Shown one piece after another: positions 20,801-31,740 of a stretch of DNA of 64,000 nucleotides. Each line of letters starts with the position of its first letter. Position 1 is the stretch's first letter. The stretch is from the NCBI GenBank assembly GCA_037447655.1, contig JBBHKE010000282.1:98785-162784 (forward strand), written 5' to 3'. The stretch is from Zygnema cylindricum. Taxonomy: Eukaryota > Streptophyta > Zygnematophyceae > Zygnematales > Zygnemataceae. A program made the translations under genes and the position numbers. Under the pieces are notes generated by a model. The model did no database searches. It was not told the origin of the DNA and worked only from the letters and a program-made list of their open reading frames with translations.

Positions 20801-23800
20801 TTTGATCGTCAACTTACAAGGAACCACTCAAATTAAAACACGTATGTAAAAACTTGTTTAAAGACGATACGCGATGTCACCGAGGCCTCTGTAATACAGA
20901 AATTTTGCTGTCGTACTATTACAGAGACCTCCTGATGCAACCATACCCCATAGTAACTATATGAATTACAGTATTAGTACTTTTTTGTCGGTTACATTTT
21001 GCGGCGTCTACCTTAAGTCACGGAATGCAAATCACGTCGTACGTCGCGTATCAGACAATTTGTCTTTATCGCTGAAATAACATATTATAAAAAATATTAA
21101 ATTTATAAAATACTATATATCGCGATATATATCGCGATAATATATGTTGGTCTCGGTACGATATATCGAGAACTTTGCTCGATCGATATTCGATATATCG
21201 AATATCGAAATTATCACGATATGAAATTACCCGATACCCAACACTACAAAATACATAATCTATCCCAAGAAAAAAAAAATGGAAGGAAAAACTAAACGAC
21301 TGTCCTCTCATTTTCGCCTCCAAACACTTCAAATTGCAGTAACCGTGCCTGAAACAGAAAAGTACAAAAGAACAAAAGAAAGAAAGAAAGAAAGAGCAAA
21401 AAAGAAAAAGAAACAAAGAACTCGGGAAAGAAAAAATATTACGTTTCCTCTCACCTGCAAGCACTCAAAATCGCAGAAAACGTGACCACATTCGGTTTCA
21501 CTCCAGCCTCTTGCATCTCTCGGAAAATTTTTCTCGCCGATGTCGCGTCGCCTCTTTTTCCGTTTGCATCAATAAGAGCACTAAAAGTAAACGAATCCGG
21601 AGATTGTCCCGCGGCCCTCATTTTTTGAAGCATAAAGAGAGCTTCTTCAGCTCTCCCTTCTTTCCCAAAAGCATCGATAACACAATTAAAAGTTACCGCA
21701 TTTGGTGTTATACCAATTCCTTGCATAAGTTCCATAGTACTGACTGCAGATTCGACCTGTTGCAAAGAAAGGAAGAAAAGAAGGAGAAAAGAGGAAAGAA
21801 ATGTGGGGGAGGGAGAGAAGAAAGGAGGAGAGAAAAAAGGACATGAAAAAACAGGGATCAACAACAGTAGAAGAATCGGAATAGTCCAGGAGAGTAAAAG
21901 AAATGGAAAGGTATTTAAAAAGTAAGAAATCTAAAAGGCCAATGAGAGTAAAAAAAACGGAAGTTTTTTACTTTGCTGTCATTGACATCCACACTATACA
22001 GAATTCAACCTCCTTCACAAGGTAAATAAAAAAAGGAGAATTCAAACAGGAGATTTTAAAAGCAAAACTTCAAAAAAAAGATAACTAAGAAAAGAGATGA
22101 GTTCAAAAAAAAGATAAAAAAAAAGAAAAACGCACCTGTCCTCTTCTCCCATAAGCGTCTTTTTTTTCTTTTTTTTTTGTAATTCCATGAACATTTTTCC
22201 GTAAATGATTTTTTTAGTTTTTTTTTGGCCTTCTTCGTCTTCCTTTTGTTACTAGGGGGCTTTTTTGGTAAAGAAAAAAGCTTATTATATAACAGTTATA
22301 TTCATATAGAGAGCTTATAATTTAATAAATAGTGGCTATAATTTAATAAATAGAGGTTATGATTTAATAAAAGAGGTTAAAATTTCATAAAGAGGTTAAA
22401 ACTTACCCTTCTTATCTTATTACATAATAGCTATTTCCCGTCTAAAGCAAAATATTCTACGAGGGAATCAAAGACCTAATCTTTTCTAGTTGAAAAGTAG
22501 AGCTCGTAGTTAAAAAACATCCAAAAGTCCATGAAAAACGTCCAAAAGTCCATTAAAAACGTCCAAAAGTCCATTAAAAACGTCCAAAAGTCCATTAAAA
22601 ACGTCCAAAAATTAACAAGGACTTTTCCTTCCAAAACAAATATTATACTCAAGTTTCTATTTTGTAATCGATATATAACAAATAAACTTTCAAGGAAAAA
22701 ATAAATATCATGACTATGATTTTCAATGACAATAATTTGTCAAAACAACCAATTGATTCAACCGTATATCAACAGTGATAAAACTATTGTGATAAAAATA
22801 CAATGATATATAATGATAAAGATAAATAAATATACATGATAATACCAAAAGAAATGTATAAAATAAAATGATAAAAATACAAGGTTTACAAACAAACGCC
22901 AGACATGAAACACTTTTGATTCCACCAAGAAATAAAATCCTAAAAAATTGAGAAAAAAATATAATAACTTTTAAACTTTACTTGGATACATTCAAAAAAT
23001 GTTTAAAAGACGTTTTAAAACCTCGGGCTCCAAAATAGAAAAATTAGAAGTTACCCTAAAATCTTCACAAAACTTATAAATCCTCACTCTTTTCATGTAC
23101 AATTTAAGCTTTACTTTGATAAATAAAAAAACAATATGTACAAGTTCAAAACAAGAAGATAGAGAGTGACAGAGAGAGAGAGAGACACAGAGAGAGAGAG
23201 AGAGGAGGGCAGGAAACGACAAGGGAAAAGGAAGAAGTGGAAAAAGGGAGAAAAGGAAAAAGAAAACGGAGAAGGGAATAAAAGGAAAAAGAAGAAAAGA
23301 AGGAAAGGAAAAAAGGGGAAAAGCGAAAACAAAGAAAAGGAAAAAAACAATCACAACCACAATCAGAAACACAATTGTACCATGAATAAGAACATGAAAA
23401 AACCAAAACCCTAGACAAGCAGAATAAAAAACAAACAAAACAAAAAAAATGAAAGAACAGCAATAGTTGCTTTGTTGTGTGTTTGCTGGATGTCACAATA
23501 ACAGGAAAAAAAATACATAAAAAAAAATCCATCAAATAAAATAAAATACAAGTTGTTTCGTAGGTGCACTACTTTCTGAGAAAAACAAAAACTAAACAGT
23601 CTCCCAACAAACTCGTACAACCTTTCCATGCTGTGACAATTCAGTTAAGAAAATTCCTCACCACATCTGTCCTCCAACCAGCTGCCTCCACAAAAAAATT
23701 ACAACGATAAACTAAAACAATAATAATAACAATACTAATCATCTAAAACAAAAAATGTCGGTTAAGAAAAAAAAAATCACCACATCTGTCCTCCAACCAG

Positions 23801-24824
23801 CTGCCTCCATTTCTCGCCGAATCGCTAAGGCATCATCAATTTTTCCCACCTTCCCATACATATCCAACAAAGTATTGAACATAACTCTGTTCTCCCAACA
23901 TCACCCAAACATCCCAATTCAAAAAAATATCCCAACATTACCCATATATTTCAACATCACCAAAATATTTCAACACCACCCAAATATTATCTATCTTATC
24001 TCACCCATCAGGTTTCAAATCCATGTTTACGTCAACCTTCGAATTTCAAAAACACGACTTTTTTTGACTTTGGTGGACATTATAGCTTTTGAGTTTATAA
24101 CTTATTTCTCTCAAACACCCATAAGCAAAAACACCCAAGTACCCAAATATACCCAAACAACCAGACGCCCAAATATTCAGAAACTCAAATACCGAATCCC
24201 AAAAGAATAAAAAAGCCAAAATCCCAAAATACTAAAAACCCAAAACCCCGAAATAATAAAAACCCAAAAATAAAAAAATAATAAAAACCCAAAACCTGAT
24301 AAAATAAAACCCCAAAACCCCAAAATAGTAAAAACCCATAACAATAACAATAACCATTACCTGTCAGGCCTAATTCCTGAGGCCTTCATTTGTTGGTACA
24401 TATTGAGAGCCTCCATAACACATCCTGCTTTTCCATACCCATCAATCATCGTATTATATGTCACCTGAAAAGAAAACAAAAAACAAAATCCTCAAATTTA
24501 AATTCCTTAGTTTCCGCTTTCTAACTTTTTTCCATTCTGTTACTTCTTTCCACTTTATCAGTTTTTTCCACTTAAATAACCACTTCCACTTCATTCATTC
24601 ATTTCCGTTTTTCCCTCACTCCCCTTACTCCTTCCACTCTCCCACCTCCTTGCCCCTCTGTCCCCAAAAATAATGAAAAAAAAAGCCAAAATAAAAAGAA
24701 AGAGAGAGAGAGGGGGAGAGAGAGGGGGGAAAGAGAGAGGGAAAGAGAGAGGGAAAGAGAGAGCGAGAGAGAGGAAAAGAGAGAGCGCGAGAGAGAGAGC
24801 GCGCGCGAGAGAGTGAGAGAGAGG

Positions 24825-24883
<59 letters not shown>

Positions 24884-27800
24884 GAAATGAAAAAAACTCA
24901 CCACATTGGCATGGATTCCCTTTTGTCTCATGCTCTCTACAGCCTTAGCCGCCATATCCATTTGCCCAACTTTACAAAGAGCGTCAATTAGTGTGTTAAA
25001 AGTAAAAATATCTCTTTCAATTCCACTTTTTTCCATGTCCTCGAAAACTCTTTGAGCTTCTTGCCACTGGCCGGCTCGACTACAAACGGCCATAATGGAG
25101 TTGTAGGTTATCTACAAAAAATTGATTACAAAAGAATGGGAGAGGGAAGAGAGGAGAAGGGGGAAATTACAAAAAAACTGGGAAAATACTCACTGACAAA
25201 GTAGGAGAAAAGTTCCCACAAATAGTTAAAGAGACCACTTACAAACAACTAAGAAAATACTTCCCCAATAAGTTAAAGAGAATACTTACTTAGGTAATTT
25301 TCTTCTCTCAAGGCTTTTCAAACACATAGAAATTAAGAAGGATAATTTACCAAAAATTAAAAAAACAATCACAAAAAATCAAGCGAACACAACCTGAAAA
25401 AAAAAAACAAAACAATCAGGAAAAAAAAAAAACATAGTTGAAGAGAATACTTACTCTATCCGGTGTATGCCCTTCTTTTTGAAGCTCTTCAAATAAGGCC
25501 CAAGCTTTGTCTAATTCGAGGCCTCCCTTCCCACAAGCATCAATTACGGTATTATAAGTAATAAGATTTGGTCGACATCCCTCCTCCTTCATTTGTTGAA
25601 ATAATTCCAAAGCTTCGACACATCTCCCACTCCGTCCTGCGAAATTAAAAATATATAAAAAAAAAACAAAATCAATAGTTAATAATTAAAATTGATATTG
25701 AAGTACTCAAAACTCGGAATTTACGATTCAAGTCAAAACCCATGATAACGATTTCACCTTAATCGTAGCACAACTTAATCTCAATATTACCCAAATTTAA
25801 TCAAAATTTAACCGAAATTTACCCCGAATTTACATCAAATTTACCTCAGGTTTACCCCGTAACATAATAATATCTTATAACAATATAACCAAAGAATTTA
25901 TAACAAAATGCTTACCGTGAGCACTTAAAAGGGCCGAATAAGCGAAAACGTTACTTCCCATCCCATTTTGTCTCGCTCTTTCAAAAACTTCTCTCGCAGC
26001 TTCAACTTTCCCATGTCGACCTAAAAGAGAGATAACTGAGGAGGCCAATTTCCCCCAATCAGAGGCTCCCTTCACTTCTGAGGCTCCCATGACCTGAAAA
26101 CAAAAAAAAGAAGAGAGAGAGAGAAGGATTTAAAATGACAAATTTAAAAAATTGTAAACAGATTAGTAGATCAAGGAAATGTATTTAAAGATAAAAATGT
26201 CATCTTAACGGAAAAACTCCCAAAAATCCTAAAATTTGAGCAAAATACATTTGAGAGATAAGAAAAAAAACTACTTCTGACGTCGGTACACAGTCTAATA
26301 AGAAATCCCCTCAGCCACTAAATCAAATCCACCCTAATTACAGTGACTGTCAGACTTAATTGGTTACGCATACGACCAAATCCACACTAATTACGGTGAC
26401 TGCCAGACTTAACCGGTTTCACCAACGACAAAATCCACACTAATTACGTGACTGTCATACTTCAACGGGTTTAACAAAAACGGTTCCGGTTTCGACTTAC
26501 CTCGTGTCGCGTCGCCAACCACTTAAAACACATAAACGCTTTTTCCCACTCCCCTTTGTTCCCAAGTTCCCGTAAAACATAAGAAATATCTTCGATGTTT
26601 TCCAATTGGGGAATCCAGGCGTCTAAGCAAGCTTGTAAGGCTCCTAAACCCATCTCAGAGGTAGAGGGAGGGAGAGAGAGGAGGTCTGCAGTAGCCATAT
26701 CTGCTTGAGGACTGTGTTTTCCAGTATTGGGTCGCTGTCTCCCATGGTGAAATTTGGAGGCCATTCTCGCCGGTCTCTTCCGGTTAAAATCTGGACTTAT
26801 AGTACTTCCGGCTGGAGGAGAGGGAAAAGGAGGAGAGGGAGGGGGAGGTGAGGAAGGAGGTGAGGGAGGAGGAGAGGGAGGAGGAAGTGAGCAAGAAGGA
26901 GAGAGAGGAGGAAGTGAGCGAGGAGGAGAGGGAGGAGGAAGTGAACGAGGAGGCGGGGGAGCAGGAAAAAACAAAATAACCACATAAAAGATGGAGTGAG
27001 TACGAGTGGAAAAAAGGGCAATGCCATTCAACAATTACGTACATGGACAAGAAAAGGAAGAAGAAGCACATATAAAATGAATGAGTAAAACTGTAACTGT
27101 CAGAAAAACTGTAAAAAGAAGCCTGGAGGAAAAAAAAAAACTGGAAGAAAAACCGGTAGACAACCTTTAAGATAGACTGTAACGAAAACAAAAGACGGAC
27201 AGAAGACAACCGAGAAAAAACTGTAAGAAAAACGGGAGAATAACTGGAAAAAGAAGTGGAAAACAATATGTAAGAAAAAACTGTAAAAAAAGAACCCAAA
27301 AACTGCCAAAAGAAGAACCACGCATATATTCATCTAGTAAAACTGTCACAAAACTGAAAAATAAAATGGAAAATTAACTGGAAGAATCACAAATAAAATA
27401 AATGAGTAAAACTGGAAAGGAAACTCAACGCAAAACCCGAAAAAAAGTTACCTGAAGCTGAAAAATAACTTCCCGAAAATCCATCATTCCCAATTTTCTT
27501 CTGTTGCAAAGCCGGAGGTCCATCCACACTAATTTGTTTTTTTTGTGGAAACTGACCGCCCTGTTTCCTTCCCAAATCTTTTTTTTGAACCTGCCCGAAA
27601 CCGAAATTCGACGACCGAGGAACTAAAGTGGGAGGAGGAGGTTGACCCGGATATTGAATAGAAGCGACTCCCGAAAGGGAGACAGCTTTAGGGTTTTTTC
27701 CTCCTTGGGAAATTCCCACACCTAAACTCACACTACCTCTACTCGATTTTCCCTCGACTCGAGGACCCAAAAAACCTCCATTGGAACTATCTCGACTTCT

Positions 27801-28652
27801 AAAACTAGGTCTAGGAGTCGAACCTGCCATAGATAAACTCAGTCTCTCCATATTGGAAGCCATGGATTCACGAGGAGGAGAGGTAGAAATAGTTCGACAA
27901 GAAGAAATTCCTCCTACAACTTCTGCATTAACTCCTTCTGGTCCATGAATCCCTATTGAACCCCTTTGCCTACTACCTCCAGTTGCAATCCATCCTCCTT
28001 CTCCTCCTCCCTCTCCTTTATATCCCACATTTCCTCCAACTCCAGGCCCATTTCTGTCGAGGAATGAGGATCCTCCGTTGTCTTCCTCCCTCGAAAAAGG
28101 AGAAGAAGACGGAGAAGGAGAGGAATTGATTCCTCCTCCAGAAGATCGAAAAGACCGTTGTTGAGTAGAAGTTTGTGTTGAATTCACGTTTCCACTTCTT
28201 ATATTTCTCGCATTTAAACCATGAGCTCCTGAAGGGCCTCGGGGGGTAGAGATAGCAGATCGGGTGGTAACAGTAGTTCCCGGGGGAGGGAAGAGAGAGA
28301 AGAAGCCATTGGACATAGCGTCACTCCCTCCCTTCTTTAAATTTTCTGCTAGTTCAGCTGCTTCAGAAAACCTACAAAGTGATTTTAACACCTCCCCCAA
28401 ACCCTGAAGAACATCGGGGGATTGCCAGAATCCCCCTTCCGTTACCAATGACGGTTTTCCGCTCCACGGAAAAACTTCTCCGTTCGACGACTTTTTTTGG
28501 GACGAGGCGTGGAAGGAGAGAGATGCGGGAAGAGGATCCAGTTTGCTTATTTGGTGGAAGGAGAGTTCCCTGTTATGAAAAAACAAAAAAAAAACACAAA
28601 CATTTATGATATTGATAACAGAATAAAGGACCTTGCTGGTTAGGACTGGCAT
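17693..28652 (-). CDS. GUN1 (GENOMES UNCOUPLED 1): plastid PPR-SMR protein
   Basis: Exons (minus): 28652-27452, 26811-26501, 26093-25916, 25636-25455, 25111-24902, 24464-24361, 23886-23781, [unresolved], ..22136, 21756-21455, 19973-19751, 18863-18664, 18062-17693. All junctions named have GT-AG ends and compatible phases. The first exon is Ser/Gly-rich and disordered, as in GUN1. Then come SKFHHGRQRP, which matches the GUN1 linker, YVLRELGNKGEWEKA, and a PPR array (for example LITYNTVIDACGKGG, IFTFNTLIDALCKVGQMDMA, VVTYNTMIDGYGKAG). LLMGEGSS and AFYNALTDVLWHFGQ lead into the SMR domain with VDLHLMSVGAALTMLHSWLL and ILTGWGKHSKVAGD. GUN1 acts in chloroplasts in retrograde signalling. The ATG at 28652 is in frame with the first exon, but an acceptor (AACAG) at 28570 suggests an alternative upstream exon. 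At least 1,128 residues are readable, against about 920 in Arabidopsis. The PPR motifs expected between 23781 and 22160 were not found. Confidence 0.88.
18117..18620. repeat. Purine-rich and A-rich tracts in the last GUN1 intron
   Basis: GGGAGA repeats (18117-18270) and GAAAAAACG / AAAGAAAG repeats (18455-18620). The polypyrimidine-strand open frames are intronic. Confidence 0.85.
18893..19160. repeat. GTCAGGTGGAAATAACAAT minisatellite in GUN1 intron
   Basis: About 12 degenerate copies of a 20-26-bp unit with the constant core CAGGTG(A/G)AAA. It begins immediately upstream of the acceptor of the exon at 18863. Confidence 0.75.
19240..19745. repeat. CTCTCC-rich tract holding degenerate copies of an exon border
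   Basis: Pyrimidine-rich sequence in the intron after the exon 19973-19751. It contains three decayed copies of the exon end TTCTCACCTGCCCAAAATGC: near 19373 (CTGCCAGAAACG), 19457 (TTGCCCAAAATGCCACAATA) and 19518 (CTGCCTAAAATGGCAGAACA). Confidence 0.7.
19985..20085. repeat. AAAT/GAAT tetranucleotide array
   Basis: AAATAAAT and GAATGAAT units in the intron directly before the acceptor of the exon 19973-19751. Confidence 0.85.
20421..21246. mobile_element. Non-autonomous hAT-like element in a GUN1 intron
   Basis: An 826-bp element with inverted ends TAGTGTTGGGTATCG and CGATACCCAACACTA, flanked by a perfect 8-bp target duplication CAAAATAC (20413-20420 and 21247-21254). The 8-bp duplication and the TAGTGTTGGG end fit the hAT superfamily. 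The subterminal regions are rich in CGATATATCG words. No transposase is encoded. Related to the element at 33619-34723 and to the single end at 63080. Confidence 0.85.
22136..22159 (-). CDS. Isolated 3' end of a GUN1 PPR exon
   Basis: Minus-strand codons read DAYGRRGQ, followed by a donor GTGCGT. They join in phase 0 to the next exon, which begins VESAVSTMELMQG. Upstream of the Asp codon is a pair of A runs (8 and 10 nt) and no acceptor that restores the expected VTYNxLI start of the motif. The same frame reads back through K/E residues to NVHGIT before a stop. This is either an exon whose 5' part was not recognised, a damaged exon, or an assembly error. Confidence 0.45.
22300..22400. repeat. 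TTTAATAAATAGAGGTTAT minisatellite
   Basis: About five imperfect copies of a unit of about 20 bp of the form AATTTAATAAATAGAGGTTA. Confidence 0.8.
22510..22615. repeat. AAAACGTCCAAAAGTCCATT minisatellite
   Basis: Five near-perfect copies of a 21-bp unit. Confidence 0.9.
23646..23690. repeat. Duplicated exon-intron border of GUN1
   Basis: The segment GTTAAGAAAA..TCACCACATCTGTCCTCC..CTGCCTCCA occurs here and again at 23761-23809, where it is the 3' end of the exon 23886-23781 plus its donor. This copy lacks the rest of the exon. Confidence 0.8.
24695..24885. repeat. GA-rich array in a GUN1 intron
   Basis: GAGAGAGA with GGGAAAGA variants, immediately downstream of the donor of the exon 25111-24902 (minus strand). 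Confidence 0.9.
26815..26960. repeat. GGAGGA/GGAGAG array in a GUN1 intron
   Basis: Purine-rich on the plus strand, giving a long pyrimidine tract on the gene strand directly before the acceptor of the exon 26811-26501. Confidence 0.85.
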
Positions 28653-28970
28653 GGAGGTGAGGGAGCGTTAAGGAAAAGAGAGGGGAGAGATGAGGAAGGG
28701 GAGGGAGCATAAAAGAACAAAGAGATGACGAAAAGGAAAAGATACTGCTGGTGACAAAGGGAGGAAGGGAAGGTGAGAGAGAAGGAATGCGAGGTGTGAG
28801 AGAGAATAGGAAGAAAAAGTAGCAGGAAAAGAGAAAGGAAGAAGGCAAGAAAGAGGAATGCTGGAAATGGAAAGGGGAGATCAGGAAAGGAGAGCATGGG
28901 AAGATAGAAGGTGGAGGAAGAAGAGAGATAGTGGGAAGAGCGAGGAGAGAGAAAGAGACAAGAGGTTATT

Positions 28971-29040
28971 ATTATATATATATATATATATATATAAATG
29001 TGTGTGTGTGTGTGTGTGCGTGTGTGTGTGTGTGTGTATA
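28971..29040. repeat. TA then GT dinucleotide array
   Basis: TATATA for about 25 bp followed by TGTGTG for about 40 bp. Confidence 0.95.
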
Positions 29041-30325
29041 TACATATATTATACATAATCAGTCAACTTGTGATGCACTCGTTGTTTTATAACATAATGT
29101 TGCAAAAGAAAGAGAAAAAAAAACCTACAACTCCGTTCTCCTTGGATATTAAAATCATTTCTTCGCATCTCTTATTTAACCTCCTTACCTCAAATTCTAA
29201 GTTTCCAATCAATTCAACGCTATGACTTGGCCTATTATCTCAAATATCCATATGCAAATACAGAGAGTCACGGGATGAAGTAAATGACGAGATTTAGTTT
29301 CCGTGGTTCATTTAAAAAGAAAAAAAGCAAGCATCCTATCGTCAAGCAAATATGGTACAACAAGCGTCACCATTTTTCTACAAGAAAATCCCCAAACGAT
29401 TTTGTGGATTAAATGGGTTTCATGAATCTTTTGTAAACAATTTATAAAATAAAATAAAAATCAAGCTTTTCTACTTGTCCGTGTGACCACATTGCACCTT
29501 AGAAAATTATTAGCGTTAACACTCTGCTAGAATCAACTACGGTAAATTACACTTTGAAACGTGGCTCATAATAGGCCACTTAACAAATTAGTGTGTGTTA
29601 TTGACACTAATTACTTTTGTCAAAAACACACACTCAAATTCGAGTTCATCACTCGAATAGGGCTTAATAAATAATGGGCAGATTTACACCTTACACAGCT
29701 ATTAGAGTTGGTAAAATATTAGCGTTAAAGCTTATTTAGTGCTAACTTAGCTAACTTATGTTTTGCCACGTGGCTCATCATGGGCCACTTAACTAATCAG
29801 TGTTGTGAACACTAATTTATGATCTTGGGGAAAAAAATACACACTCAAAGTTAACTCTAGTAGCAACGGAAAGTGTACTATACTGTGAAAATTTATACAA
29901 GAGGACATTTCTTTTTCTAATATGAAACTAAATTAGTGTGAATCGCACAAACTAAAATTCAAAACTGGCCTTGGTAGTATATAACCTAAATTACATTATT
30001 AATGTGAATAGAAAACAGGTAACAATTTGAAAAAATTAAGTCATTCACCCTAATACATGTTGTAGTGTTGACAACAAATATTAACAAACCCTGAAAAAAA
30101 CTTAAAAAAAACTTAAAAACTCAAAGATTCTGATTAAGAAAGGTGGATGTGGTGGTTTCTCATAAGAGACGGATTTTTCTGTGAAAAAAAGGAAAAGAGA
30201 GACAGTGGGGGGGGGGGGGGGGGGAGAGAGAAAGAGAGAGAGAAAGATACAGCCCACCTTCCTGATGTGCTCCAGAGTTTTCTTCAACTTGCTCTCAAAA
30301 AGTTTAAAAAGTTATTTTCTTTTAC

Positions 30326-30513
30326 AGTGCAGAGCGGAAACAGCCACGTGTCCTCCAGACTCCAGTCAAACCTCAAAACTCAATTTAATGGTGGAAATAG
30401 AGTGCGAAATCCCTAAACAATGCTGCGGAAAAAGATTACGTAAAGAATTAAAATTTCCACAATTTAACGATTTATTTGAGATTTCTCATTTATTACCTGA
30501 TCATAAATGTTAC
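30326..30513 (+). CDS. Possible exon of an unidentified protein
   Basis: A plus-strand open frame follows a good acceptor (TTTTCTTTTACAG at about 30325) and has protein-like composition: MVEIECEIPKQCCGKRL, then KFPQFNDLFEISHLLPDHK. The rest of the frame on either side is low-complexity. I do not recognise the family, and no partner exon was found. A donor could be the GTTACT after the AAAT at about 30507. It may be chance. Confidence 0.25.
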
Positions 30514-30689
30514 TACAGCTCTCTTTCACTCTCTTTCTTAGTTTTTTTAAAGTTTTTTTCAGTTTTTTTTCAGTTTTTTCCAGTTTTTTTTTTAGTTTTG
30601 TAGAGGACTGAACCGACAGTTTGAGTCTGGAGAGCTGCTAATGCGAAACCCTAACAAACCCTAAAATTAGGAATGAAATACTGCAGCTT

Positions 30690-30727
30690 CGTTCATTCAT
30701 TCATTCATTCATTCATTCATTCATTCA
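30690..30727. repeat. ATTC tetranucleotide array
   Basis: About nine copies of CATT. Confidence 0.9.
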
Positions 30728-31740
30728 ACTATGAAAGTACAGTACTGTACTGTACATGCCTTCGGTATCCCGTCCGTACAGTATCATATTCCTTTTCTAT
30801 TGGATGATGCCGAGAATGCACGGAGGACCAATGACTAGATAGCAATTTTCATTGGCATACGTATATTCGATCGAACCGTTTATTATATCTTGTGTGTCCA
30901 AATTGTACGAGTGCCTGTCGAATGGATCGTACAATAGGACAAAAGAATAGGATCGCAATTGATACGATTCTCGTACCGAGTCACATGGTTAGAACTACAG
31001 TTTGGTTATTTTTCGGACTTTTCATGCAGTTATGCGTTTATCGAGGGTACATAATTACGTCAGAGTGCGTCATCAAACGATAAGTCAGCACAAATTAACA
31101 TAATCGTACAAACAGGAGATTTCTGCGAGGGTGCATGGATGTGCCGTGTGAAGGCCGCAAACAAAGATTGCGATCCGAAACTACGGGCCCGGCGGTTACC
31201 ACGTCACATAATATATGCCGTCAGATTTTTTAAGGTCGCAACAAGGATATATAAGGGCCGTCGATGACAGGTCAGATTCAAATTGCGATGAGCTCATTTC
31301 TGCTCTTTGTGACTTTTGTCCGCTTTGTTGTCACTTGATGCGTCACCTGTTGTCAGGTACGAATGACATCTGACATACGGACATCTGACGAGACTTGAAT
31401 GGTAAATCTCCTCCATGCATACCTCCGTGAAACCTGGAGCCATGGATGCTTTTCCAATCGCAACATTCATTTTATTCGTATTTACAGACACGTTCGTACG
31501 CTCGCAAATGTACGAGAAAATAAAATCTAAATTATTGTCGAGCACCCTACTTCTCGGTTCAGAACTACAGTAGAGTTCTTCTAGCTGAGTAAAGGACACT
31601 TAGGAAGCCTGGGCTTACGTGGGATTCTGTGGTCCACCATATACTTATTTAAAACTTACACCAATTTTAGAAATCGTCAATGAACAGCGGTCCTTAACAT
31701 CTGACAGCTGAATGCCACAGTGCACCGCGAATCGCTATTA

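Larger units (their letters stand above)
22160..23640. other. GUN1 intronic region; expected PPR exon(s) not found
   Basis: Comparison with Arabidopsis GUN1 predicts about 70 residues (two PPR motifs) between the exons 23886-23781 and 21756-21455. This stretch holds AT-rich minisatellites and purine-rich sequence; no PPR-like reading was found. Confidence 0.5.
28660..31700. other. Upstream flank of GUN1 and intergenic DNA
   Basis: GUN1 is transcribed leftward, so its promoter should lie in the first part. Seen here are a TA/GT array (28971-29040), two related AT-rich segments around GCCACGTGGCTCAT (29530-29690 and 29720-29870), a G run at 30206-30224, an ATTC array (about 30690-30727) and one possible exon at 30326-30513. 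No TATA box was assigned. Confidence 0.5.

Noticed and set aside
22300-22615. CRISPR-like direct repeats
   Set aside because: The 20-21-bp units are contiguous tandem repeats without unique spacers, inside an intron of a plant gene.
28640-29056. Possible upstream GUN1 exon with a transit peptide
   Set aside because: The best candidate donor (AAG before GTCCTT) is out of phase with the acceptor at 28570, so I did not call it.
31294-31599. Open frame of 101 codons on the minus strand
   Set aside because: No family resemblance, splice support or repeat context.
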